This document shows positions 19,835 to 28,016 of a stretch of 64,000 bases of DNA, one piece after another; the first letter of the stretch is position 1; each line of letters starts with the position of its first letter. Both the position numbers and the translations under genes were made by a program. The notes beneath the pieces are model-generated. The model was not told where the DNA came from. It saw only the letters and a program-made list of their open reading frames with translations, and ran no database searches. The stretch comes from Neisseria dumasiana (lineage in GTDB: Bacteria > Pseudomonadota > Gammaproteobacteria > Burkholderiales > Neisseriaceae). The stretch spans positions 2,615,564-2,679,563 of the forward strand of contig NZ_CP091509.1 of assembly GCF_022870885.1 (NCBI RefSeq), given 5' to 3'.

Positions 19835-20257
19835 AGTGGTTCTTTCGGTAATTCAACACCGGCACATGCAATTTGCAAACCAAGGCCGATGCGGTCAGTG
19901 TTTCAAATCAATTAAAAATAAACGTGCAATTATAAAGTATTCCGGCTGATTCAAATACGGCTCGGTAACATTTGACAGGCAGGTTTTTGGTAAAAATACG
20001 CTTGGATAAAGAAAAAGATTGCTGGCTCTCTCTTACTATTTAGGCAAAGTAATTTGTCATGTCACGGCAATAACCTTACATTCCTAAGAGTGGAGCCTAA
20101 ACGAAAATCAATAGGCATCGATTGACTATTAAACACGACCTAAAGTGATAGCCCAATTAACTTCCGATATCCAAAAAAAGAAATTAATCTTATATATAAT
20201 TTTTGATTATCTAAAAGCGTAATGATTAAACTTTTCTTATTTTTCCACTTTAAAGAA

Positions 20258-20970
20258 GGGGCTGAAGTAGATTAGCCCTAAACACCACACCAAAGCCGCA
20301 AAGTTTTTAACTGCTGCTTTGGTGTCCCGAAGTTAAAACGAAACTCACATTCTTTCAAGAACAGAGGAAAAGATTTTCGGTCAATTCCGTTGTATTTGCG
20401 CAAGACACGTTTCGCCTGATTCCAAAAATTCTCAATGCCGTTGATATGGTTGTGTCGGTCGGCAAACTTTTTGCTGTGATTAATCCTGTGATGGTGAAAA
20501 CCGCTGACATCCAACACGTCGTAACTGCTCAGGCAGTCCGTATAAACTACGCTATCAGGTGTAATTTTCCTTGTAATAACAGGAAATAAACTTTCCTTTC
20601 GGGCATTATTCACTACAACCGTATAAACCTTACCTCCACGTTTAAGGATACCGAAAACCACCACTTTACCTGCTGCTCCCCTACCGCGCTTTCCTTTACG
20701 CTTACCGCCGAAATAGCTCTCATCCAATTCTATAGTGCCCTCAAAAACCTGATCTGCTTCCAAAGCCAAATGATGGCTGATAACAAGACGGATTTTACGG
20801 TAGAAGAGAATAGCCGTATTGGGCTGAATACCCAAGATATCGGCAGCAGAACGTGCGGTTACTTCCAATACAAAATATTCAAGCAGTTTTCTTTGCAGAC
20901 TCTTCTTTAACTTACAGTGGGTTATCTTCATTTTGGCAGCCTATCATGACTGCTAATCTACGTCAGCCCC
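20258..20970 (-). mobile_element. IS1595-family (IS1016-like) insertion sequence, copy 1
   Basis: A 713-bp element with about 18-bp terminal inverted repeats starting GGGGCTGA and differing at one base (GGGGCTGACG versus GGGGCTGAAG). It is flanked by a perfect 8-bp target duplication TTAAAGAA (20250-20257 and 20971-20978). The same element occurs at 60661-61373 in the opposite orientation. The intact duplication shows a recent insertion. Confidence 0.95.
20278..20931 (-). CDS. IS1016-like (IS1595 family) transposase
   Basis: A 217-residue DDE-type transposase. It has an N-terminal zinc-ribbon-less helical region with TARSAADILGI (helix-turn-helix), then the catalytic core with IELDESYFGG, the basic KRKGKRGRGAAGK segment typical of IS1016, VYTDCLSSY, and HINGIENFWNQAKR. 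The reading frame is intact and identical in protein sequence to the copy at 60700. It fills almost the whole element. Confidence 0.93.
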   Translation of the reverse strand: MKITHCKLKKSLQRKLLEYFVLEVTARSAADILGIQPNTAILFYRKIRLVISHHLALEADQVFEGTIELDESYFGGKRKGKRGRGAAGKVVVFGILKRGGKVYTVVVNNARKESLFPVITRKITPDSVVYTDCLSSYDVLDVSGFHHHRINHSKKFADRHNHINGIENFWNQAKRVLRKYNGIDRKSFPLFLKECEFRFNFGTPKQQLKTLRLWCGV

Positions 20971-21260
20971 TTAAAGAATCCATATCTGCCATAGAATAAT
21001 ATGGTCTAACAAATGATGTTTGGTCTATTAACTTGCCAGAAAAATTGAATAATAAAACATAATATCCTGCTTCAAAAGGACAAAGCATGAAATCTCTTAC
21101 AATTAATAAATATCCTATTTCATTAAGATAAAACTCTTTTTCTATTTCACTATATTCATTTTTATTCAATAAGATATATTGATTCTTATCTGTAAAATAC
21201 ATATTAAAAGATTCATCAGTATGACTATATTCAATCCTAAATTGATGAGACTCTTGATAA

Positions 21261-21746
21261 TCATTCATTATCAATTCCTGCACTCTTCTCAAAATCATTT
21301 ATTTTCAGTTTACAAAATATAAAATTTTTACTTTTAAAAGGGAATAGCAACATTAGAAACAGAGAAATATATAATATCAACCATAATGAAAACGCAAGAT
21401 TATTTCCTTTATATACGGTTGAGAAAGCGATATCAATGAAACTTGCCGTTTCCATAAACATCAGGATGCAAAAAGAAATAATCATGCTGAAGAGCATGAA
21501 TAAAATACTTAATTTTCTGTTTACAAGGAAAAATATGGATGAAATAGAATTAGCTACAAGTAAAAATACAGATGCTATTATGATTAAAACATGATCACTC
21601 TCTCCTGATCCTTGCAGGTCTGATATTTTGTACAAATCACTATTTTCCAAATATGAATGTATGTATAATCCGCCCGAATCGTTTATAAATAAACTTAATA
21701 TCGCTAAAATCAAGCTCATTAAAATGATTGAACATAAATAAAACAT
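21261..21746 (-). CDS. Unknown membrane protein in the T6SS cargo island
   Basis: A 161-residue protein with four predicted membrane helices: the N-terminus, two central segments and a segment before the basic C-terminus. It is AT-rich like its neighbours and unlike the housekeeping genes. I do not recognise the family. It overlaps the split gene downstream by 8 bases. By position it may belong to a second effector/immunity set, but no enzymatic motif is seen. Confidence 0.6.
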   Translation of the reverse strand: MFYLCSIILMSLILAILSLFINDSGGLYIHSYLENSDLYKISDLQGSGESDHVLIIIASVFLLVANSISSIFFLVNRKLSILFMLFSMIISFCILMFMETASFIDIAFSTVYKGNNLAFSLWLILYISLFLMLLFPFKSKNFIFCKLKINDFEKSAGIDNE

Positions 21747-21892
21747 TAAATTATTTTTTCATTTCGCCGAATTTCTTTATTTCAAAGCATTGGCAGATGT
21801 AGTTGATGAAGAAGGCTATATCCACCATTTTATAACGAAAGCATATCAATAAGTAACTTTTCAGCCGATTGTTCAGCGTTTTAGTAACAGAT

Positions 21893-21928
21893 AAGGCCGT
21901 CTGAAACACCAGCATTTCAGACGGCCTT
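21893..21928. terminator. DUS hairpin after the effector/immunity operon
   Basis: AAGGCCGTCTGAAA at 21893 pairs with its complement ending at 21928. On the minus strand it lies about 60 bases after the stop of the probable immunity gene and divides the island into two parts. The rest of 21747-21988 shows no intact gene. Confidence 0.65.
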
Positions 21929-21988
21929 TATGTTTTTACCGTACAACTTTTAAAATTATGTCGTAAGCGATTATTGTATTTTTATCAT

Positions 21989-23248
21989 TTAATCATATAC
22001 TGTTTGTCCGGTTTCAAAAGCCTGATGAAGCTTTGCCTCCGGAAGATGTATTTTTTGCTCTCCTTTTTCTAAATAAGCATCAGTCAACTTCAATCTGCCG
22101 TTAAATTTCAATTTTAGTACACCAAAGTCATGTGACGCAGGTACCTGCTCATTATTCGTTCGAGTACGACCAGGAAACTGGGTTTGGAATATGCGGTAGA
22201 GTTTATTGAGACTTTTATCATCGTATGTGTTCAGATATTGACCATCTTGCCATGCAGGTATATCAATCATGTTTAGCTTTATCGACCAACGTTTACCAGT
22301 TTCTTTTTCAATGACCCAAAACCAAATGGCGGTAGGTATAGCTTTAAGTGTGTTTTTAGCCTCTACCACCGCATCTTTGCCAATTACCGGTCCTTTTTCT
22401 GTATTAGCAAACTCTACATAATACTCTCCGTTCCATTCGCCACCATCAACTTCGATATCTAAATACCAAGGGTATTTAACCTGCATCTGCTTATACCATT
22501 CAGCGGAAATCTTTTTGTGACCAACCATATAGGTATAGTAAAAATTAGAGAAATCACTCATGGTACGATTGAGGTATTCTTTTCGGTTTTTCGGATCCAA
22601 ATCGTATCGCAAACTGCTTTCCCAATGGCTGTTACCACTCTGTTTAGCCTCTTCAATTGTAGGAAATACCTGTTCAGCCTGCCAAGAAACCAACTCTTTA
22701 CGGGCACTAGCAGTAAAAGCATTCAGCGTTACCCAACCGTCAGGAGCAATAGCTATTTCGAGAGTGTCATAAACAGCCCGATCAGCAGTTGTTTCACCGG
22801 GTATAGTAAGATGAAAAAATTCCTTAGTCATCAGTTCCTTAATCTGTTCCGTTGGCAGCGGCTCATCCAACTGATAAAACTTATTTTCAAACCGGCTATA
22901 ATATGTAAGCCCCAATCGCTGTGGCAGTAACCCAAAGCGGGGATTACCTCCCATCGGTATATCACCACGCCCCCAAGCTCCACCGCCACCATCTATACTA
23001 CGTACAATCGTGCCATCGTTTCGATAAAAATCTGTGCTGTATTTCGAAGTCGCATAAATAGCATCTGCATCCAGACCTAAACTCTTATCTGGCTGATAGA
23101 CAAACGTTGCATCAGCCATTCTTACTCCCCATGAGAATCCATTCATTTTTCTTACCTCATCAACACCCCAATACATAATGCCTATTAATAAATAAATTAT
23201 CGCCACACTGCTTAACAGCCAATTTTTTAATGCGCCTCTAAACTTCAT
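21989..23248 (-). CDS. Probable T6SS immunity protein (DUF2931-like)
   Basis: A 419-residue protein with one N-terminal membrane segment (about residues 10-28) followed by a large, probably periplasmic domain. The Trp/Gly-rich pattern with FSWGVRMA, YYSRFENKFYQLDEPLPTE and a repeat of similar segments recalls DUF2931 proteins, which are often found beside phospholipase effectors of type VI systems. It starts five bases after the Tle1-like gene. Periplasmic placement fits an immunity protein that blocks a lipase delivered to the periplasm. The function is inferred from position and form. Confidence 0.6.
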   Translation of the reverse strand: MKFRGALKNWLLSSVAIIYLLIGIMYWGVDEVRKMNGFSWGVRMADATFVYQPDKSLGLDADAIYATSKYSTDFYRNDGTIVRSIDGGGGAWGRGDIPMGGNPRFGLLPQRLGLTYYSRFENKFYQLDEPLPTEQIKELMTKEFFHLTIPGETTADRAVYDTLEIAIAPDGWVTLNAFTASARKELVSWQAEQVFPTIEEAKQSGNSHWESSLRYDLDPKNRKEYLNRTMSDFSNFYYTYMVGHKKISAEWYKQMQVKYPWYLDIEVDGGEWNGEYYVEFANTEKGPVIGKDAVVEAKNTLKAIPTAIWFWVIEKETGKRWSIKLNMIDIPAWQDGQYLNTYDDKSLNKLYRIFQTQFPGRTRTNNEQVPASHDFGVLKLKFNGRLKLTDAYLEKGEQKIHLPEAKLHQAFETGQTVYD

Positions 23249-23253
23249 AAATG

Positions 23254-24696
23254 CTAACCCTGATGTGTTTTGCGATAGGGTAGACCATCTTTGAGCCGCA
23301 ATTCATAGCCTGTTTCGTTTTTAGCTGACCAATGGATAAATCTATTACGAAATGCTTTAGCATAACTCTCTGGCAACGCCATATTAATTGATTGCCCCCA
23401 ACCATTAGCAGCAGCACGCATAATTTTTGCCGGCATAGTATTTAATAAACTCTGAATTTCCTTGTGAGGACTTTGTTCAATCTTTTCAGCTTTATCTTTA
23501 TCGAACTGTACATTGACAGCGTATTTTTCCGCCATCAATCTCATAGCTTTAAAGGGAACTTTGTGGTAATGATTGGATACGCTGCTGCGGGATACATACA
23601 AGGTAGCGGGAGTATAGAAATTTTTCCCATGTTCGTCTTTAATCGAGACCTGTGCTTTATAAGACGTCTGCTCATCTGTATAAAACCCCTGTTTAACAAA
23701 CCATCTTTTCAAAAGGCTTGCAGCATCTCCAGAAGCCATGAAAGATTCCTTACTGTTATTTGGATAGCTACCTCCAATATCAGCATGAGCACCGTTGAGC
23801 GCAACTTCAAAGCCGAAGCCCTGCTTAACCGCACTTCTAATAGTAGTAAGCGAAAAATATTTGCGGTATTCATCAAGCGCCGTAATGTGAAACACTTTAT
23901 CAGCATAACCACGGGAAAAATTCAGATGTAGTTCGCTAACATCTTCAAATAAATCTCGCTCGCGCTCAATCACTTTATATTCAGGAATCATCATACCAGG
24001 ATGATAAGACGATACTGTATCAAACAACCCGACAAAGCCCACAGTAATATTGGCACTCTTCAGATTCCAGCCTTTAAAACGCTGAGGCTGGCTTTTAACC
24101 AAATGGATGAAATAGCGAGCAGCAGCAGCTCCCCGGCTGAAACCAAACACATTGAGCCTAATAATAGCAGGAATAATGGTTCCATGATCACCACGAACCT
24201 GTGTTTGAATCTTTTCAAATGATTGCTCAACTCTTTGCTTAATACCCGTGCTTCCACTCCCCATAGCAAAGCCTTTGGTTGAATCAGTGTAGAGCTTTCT
24301 CTTCTGCTCTTTACTCGCCTGTTGTGACTGAGCCGCGGCCTGTATTCTTTTACGATCCTCCTCATTAATGTCGTTTGCCCCCGTGCCTATGCCTTCAATA
24401 TAGACCCAACTAGTTCGAGGAATCCTTCGAGCTCTACTGTTAAACAAGTGAGCAACATTAGAATAATCATTAAAATAACTCTCGTAATCATCCTTATCTT
24501 TGTTCGCATATTTAGTAGTGTTTTTTCTACGATCTTCAATGTTATAGAGGTTATTTTTAGTGCCATCAAAAAACACATTAACCGTAAGAGTGCTGCCCTG
24601 GACTTGGACTTGCGAAAGATTCCGCCCGTTACTGCTGGCATGACCCTGAACAGTTTGTCTCTGTTGAGGGGATTTTCCCTTTGTTTCAAATCCCAT
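23254..24696 (-). CDS. Tle1-type T6SS phospholipase effector (DUF2235)
   Basis: A 480-residue alpha/beta hydrolase of the DUF2235 family. The nucleophile elbow is GFSRG (185-189, Ser187), the next conserved block is GLFDTV (223-228, Asp226), and NGAHADIGGSY (301-311) probably gives the His. A VFFDGTKNN segment (41-49) is also typical. This pattern matches Tle1 effectors, which attack membrane phospholipids of rival cells. It has no signal peptide, as expected for a VgrG-loaded cargo. It lies 12 bases after a small membrane-protein gene and directly before the probable immunity gene. Confidence 0.85.
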   Translation of the reverse strand: MGFETKGKSPQQRQTVQGHASSNGRNLSQVQVQGSTLTVNVFFDGTKNNLYNIEDRRKNTTKYANKDKDDYESYFNDYSNVAHLFNSRARRIPRTSWVYIEGIGTGANDINEEDRKRIQAAAQSQQASKEQKRKLYTDSTKGFAMGSGSTGIKQRVEQSFEKIQTQVRGDHGTIIPAIIRLNVFGFSRGAAAARYFIHLVKSQPQRFKGWNLKSANITVGFVGLFDTVSSYHPGMMIPEYKVIERERDLFEDVSELHLNFSRGYADKVFHITALDEYRKYFSLTTIRSAVKQGFGFEVALNGAHADIGGSYPNNSKESFMASGDAASLLKRWFVKQGFYTDEQTSYKAQVSIKDEHGKNFYTPATLYVSRSSVSNHYHKVPFKAMRLMAEKYAVNVQFDKDKAEKIEQSPHKEIQSLLNTMPAKIMRAAANGWGQSINMALPESYAKAFRNRFIHWSAKNETGYELRLKDGLPYRKTHQG

Positions 24697-24708
24697 GTTT
24701 ACTCCTTT

Positions 24709-24912
24709 CTAACCTATCCAATATTGGTATTTTGGGATAATCTCATTCAGCAGACGGTAGATTATTATGCCATTAAAAATTAAAAAAACTGCAACACTCC
24801 ATTTGAAATAAATTTTATCGTTCATTTTAACAATCAAATAGCTGTTAATTATTAAAAAGGCAACATATTTACCAAATGAATCCCACATTGCTCCAACCAT
24901 CAACCACGACAT
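24709..24912 (-). CDS. Small membrane protein between vgrG and the effector
   Basis: A 67-residue protein with two membrane helices. It sits between vgrG (20 bases upstream) and the lipase gene (12 bases downstream) and so is in the same operon. I do not recognise the family. It could be a holin-like helper, an extra immunity part or a chaperone, but nothing in its sequence decides this. The close packing and shared AT-rich codon use support it as a real gene. Confidence 0.55.
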   Translation of the reverse strand: MSWLMVGAMWDSFGKYVAFLIINSYLIVKMNDKIYFKWSVAVFLIFNGIIIYRLLNEIIPKYQYWIG

Positions 24913-24932
24913 GACTTACCCTTTCGGCCTAT

Positions 24933-27404
24933 CTACTTATCAACATGATCTTCGTTTGTATCTGCTTCGAAAAGCATATCTTCAATATTACTTCCAGTAT
25001 AAACCCGGATGGCTTCACCCCTACTATTGGTAAATCCTCTATAAATTTCACCACTTGCCGTGGTAATTTTATAAGCAAAATTTGGAATAGGCTTACCTAA
25101 TTCATCAACAAGCACAAACATTTCATCATTACCTGGGTTGGGCATTTCTGTTGGGTAATCCATTGAGTGGTTTCCAGTAACGTTAAATGGTGCTCTAAAT
25201 CGTATTAAATTAGGACAGCCTATTTCTACATTACCATCTTTAATCTTTATATACCCCCCCCCACTAGTAAGCAGGATTTCTTTTTTAGCTGCAATAATTA
25301 CTTTTTCTTCACTACTAGTTACTACAGCATCTTTCAAAGCATTCAACTGAAGTTCATCGTTTTGAGCCTGTATAGCAACCTTACCTCGATTAGCTTGGAA
25401 TCTGGCACCACTATTTTGAGCAAAAAGATTGACACTTTCAGCAGCGTGAACAGTAAAGTTTTTACCAGCACTAATATTAGTGTCCCGGCCACTGATATGG
25501 TGAATATGTTTATTGGCTGTATGGAGTTGGCTTTGTTTTGTTACTGATGCAATCCCATTCGGAGCAGACTGAATAATACCCGCTTGCTTGAGTTCTTTTA
25601 AGCTGTTTTCTAATTGCTCTATCTGGGCTTTTGTTTCAGCTAGCTCACTTTTAGCTGACTGAGCAGCTTTATTCAAGCCTTGTGCAAGCCCCATCATTTC
25701 TTCTAATATGGCGTAAGCTACATCCATATCCAACACCTGTCCCGAAGCCTGATTTTGGGCGTCGGCACTGATGAACAAGCCTTTGCCCGCCCTTAGTGCA
25801 CCCCAACTGTCGGTACGCAGCTCGAAGCCTTCGCCGTTGTCGCCGCGTTTTTGTCTCTGGCTGTCGACGATATGGCCGAGGTTGAGTTGGGTTTTGCCGT
25901 ATTCGGTCGCCAGTTTGATATGCTCCTGCCCCTGTTTGTCTTCCATCCGCAGTTTGTTGTTCGCCCAAGTGCGGATGACGTTGCGGGTGTTCCAATCGGC
26001 AGGTACGTGGTCGGGGTGGGAGCTGTCGTGCATCACGCCACTGATGTAGGGTCTGTCGGGATTGCCCTGTACGAACGACAGCATCACTTCGGTGCCTTCG
26101 TGCAGCGGGAAGTGTTGGCCGTAGTCGGGGCCGGCATAGGGTTTGGCCAGGCGGATGGGACGGCTTTCTCCGCCCGGGCTCCATTCGTCGAGGTCGAACG
26201 GCAGTTTGACGCGGTAGCGCCCCATGTTGTCGATATAGGCGTATGTGTAGTTGCCGGGGCTGGTGACTCTGGCGGGTAGGCTGCCCTGTATCTTAGGCAG
26301 CGGGGTGATGCGTTCGGGGCGGAAGATGCTGTCGGCGGGGATGGCGGTGAAAGTATGGCTGTATGCTTGGTCGCGGCTGCCGCTGTGGGTGAGTGACACC
26401 GCCAACCAGCCGTTGGGCGCTTCGCTGAAGCTCGGGGCCGTCTGAAACACCAGGCCGGGGCTGAGGGCGGTAATGTTGCCGCTGCCGGAGGCAACAATAC
26501 GGCGGCTGTAGTCGAGCTGTTGCAGTAAGGCCGTCTGAAGTTGGGCTTCTGCGGGTGTCTTTTGATGCAAACCCCAATGGCTGTCGCTGCCGAGTAAGAC
26601 GCTGCTGTCGCTTTCCTTATCTTTAGCTGTTACTTGGGACGACAAATCGGTATCGGCATCGCGGTAGTTGTAGTCGCCGACGCGGATGGATTCGAGGATG
26701 GGGTTGTGTTTTACCTGTAAGGCGAACACCGCTTCGGCTCCGACGCTCTCCAATCCGCCGTGGGGGCGGTAGGGATAGGGAAAGGTATTACCGCGAAAAT
26801 AATGGGCGGTATCGTCACCGAATACCGCCACATCGCCATATTGGGCATTCTGCTCGAAGGCGTACCAGATGCCTTCTTCTTCGCACAGCCGGTTGAGAAA
26901 GGCGAAGTCGCTTTCCTGATACTGGGTCACATACTCGCGCACACCGTATTCGCGTGAGGTATTGAAACGGAAATCAACGCCGGAGAAGCCGTGGTGTTTC
27001 AGCAGCGACGAAATAATGTCGGGCACGTTTTGGTTTTGAAACAGACGCGAAGTGCGGTGATGCTTCAATGCGGCGATGCGGGGTTCCAATACCATGCGGT
27101 AACGGGTTTCGTCGGCCGATACCGACAACTTCTCGCAGGAAGTGATGATGCCGCTCCATTCCTTCAACGGCTCGGGAGCCAACATCCCTTCGATCAATCC
27201 CAACACATCAGAGCTTACCGGCGTCACCGTAAACTTAGCCGCCTGGTTGATGTACGACGACAGCGGCAAATCGGCATCGGCGGAAGTGAGTTCGATGTCG
27301 AGACGGTAGGCTGTATTCAATGCTTCGGTGGCGGTGAAGGAGACGACGGAGAGGGAGGGGCTGAAACGGGAGAAGGTGAGGTGGTAGGATTGGGTTTGGG
27401 TCAT
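24933..27404 (-). CDS. vgrG: Type VI secretion tip protein VgrG with C-terminal extension
   Basis: An 823-residue spike protein of the T6SS. It has the Rhs/VgrG gp27-like N-terminal region, the OB-fold and needle region with R-P-I-R-L-A-K-P-Y-A-G, and a DUF2345 region with ITGRD-like HISGRDTNISAGKN repeats. Residues about 755-823 form a transthyretin-like extension (PNPGNDEMFVLVDELGKPI), likely the adaptor for the lipase cargo. DNA coding for residues 1 to about 560 is GC-rich, the rest is AT-rich, indicating a cargo swap. Codons 715-717 form a run of nine G (25254-25262). No core T6SS gene is in this window. Confidence 0.93.
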   Translation of the reverse strand: MTQTQSYHLTFSRFSPSLSVVSFTATEALNTAYRLDIELTSADADLPLSSYINQAAKFTVTPVSSDVLGLIEGMLAPEPLKEWSGIITSCEKLSVSADETRYRMVLEPRIAALKHHRTSRLFQNQNVPDIISSLLKHHGFSGVDFRFNTSREYGVREYVTQYQESDFAFLNRLCEEEGIWYAFEQNAQYGDVAVFGDDTAHYFRGNTFPYPYRPHGGLESVGAEAVFALQVKHNPILESIRVGDYNYRDADTDLSSQVTAKDKESDSSVLLGSDSHWGLHQKTPAEAQLQTALLQQLDYSRRIVASGSGNITALSPGLVFQTAPSFSEAPNGWLAVSLTHSGSRDQAYSHTFTAIPADSIFRPERITPLPKIQGSLPARVTSPGNYTYAYIDNMGRYRVKLPFDLDEWSPGGESRPIRLAKPYAGPDYGQHFPLHEGTEVMLSFVQGNPDRPYISGVMHDSSHPDHVPADWNTRNVIRTWANNKLRMEDKQGQEHIKLATEYGKTQLNLGHIVDSQRQKRGDNGEGFELRTDSWGALRAGKGLFISADAQNQASGQVLDMDVAYAILEEMMGLAQGLNKAAQSAKSELAETKAQIEQLENSLKELKQAGIIQSAPNGIASVTKQSQLHTANKHIHHISGRDTNISAGKNFTVHAAESVNLFAQNSGARFQANRGKVAIQAQNDELQLNALKDAVVTSSEEKVIIAAKKEILLTSGGGYIKIKDGNVEIGCPNLIRFRAPFNVTGNHSMDYPTEMPNPGNDEMFVLVDELGKPIPNFAYKITTASGEIYRGFTNSRGEAIRVYTGSNIEDMLFEADTNEDHVDK
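25254..25262 (-). repeat. Nine-G homopolymer in vgrG
   Basis: Nine C on the plus strand, nine G on the coding strand, coding Gly715-Gly717. Losing one G puts a TAA two codons after the tract; gaining one puts a TAA five codons after it. Such tracts are known slippage sites in Neisseria. Confidence 0.85.
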
Positions 27405-27493
27405 CGCGGGCGTTCCAAAGCGGTGTGTACAAAGGGAAATTATGCTTTAGAAATATAGCAGAACGGATATTTATTTTCCATTTGCATATGATA

Positions 27494-27524
27494 AAAGGCC
27501 GTCTGAAAGTTTCAGACGGCCTTT
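27494..27524. terminator. DUS hairpin between vgrG and tRNA-Ile
   Basis: A 15-base arm (27494-27508) pairs exactly with 27510-27524. It lies 3' of the tRNA gene on the minus strand and shields vgrG from read-through. Confidence 0.65.
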
Positions 27525-27637
27525 GCACAAAAAAAGATAAATTTAAAACTTGTAAAATGTGAGTCTGTTAAAACCCTACATACTGCTTGGAAACAACATA
27601 CGTTATTGATTTGTATTTATATGTTGTAGATTGATTT

Positions 27638-27713
<76 letters not shown>

Positions 27714-27734
27714 GGTTAGAAAGGAAAGGGTGCT

Positions 27735-27762
27735 ATTGTAGCACAATTTGCTGCTTGAACAA
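27735..27762 (-). promoter_or_regulatory. Promoter of tRNA-Ile
   Basis: On the minus strand TTGTTC (27757-27762) is followed after 16 bases by TACAAT (27735-27740), about 22 bases before the mature tRNA 5' end. Confidence 0.55.
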
Positions 27763-28016
27763 GGCCGGGCCTTTGCAAAATCTCCGGATGCGTATACGGT
27801 TCAAGGCGGGTAGCACGGCGCGCAGACATAGCGCATGCCGATACTGAATGCTGTGGCATCCGGTGTGTTTGTTATAATGAACAAACCTTAAATTTGTTTA
27901 AAACTGCTGCCTGCGCCACGAGCCGGTGCAATGGCAGGCTTGGGAAAGCATGTAACGGTTTATCGAACCGCAGCGGCCTCCCAAACCGTTTTCAGACGGC
28001 CTCGAAAGTAATCTTA

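Larger units (their letters stand above)
20140..21268 (-). pseudogene. Unknown gene split by an IS1016-like element
   Basis: The 5' part (21268 to 20971) codes for about 99 residues and now ends in the IS end, where the GGGGCTGA terminal repeat supplies a TGA stop. Removing the IS and one copy of the 8-bp TTAAAGAA duplication restores one frame of 135 codons that ends with TAG at 20140-20142. The restored protein has no family I recognise; it is acidic and aromatic in the N-terminal half. The start ATG (21266-21268) overlaps the stop of the upstream membrane-protein gene, so the two are coupled. It belongs to the AT-rich T6SS cargo island. Confidence 0.65.

Noticed and set aside
20140..27404. 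Prophage or complete T6SS locus.
   Set aside because: VgrG is related to phage spike proteins, but no capsid, tail, integrase or Tss core genes are present; it is an orphan cargo island.
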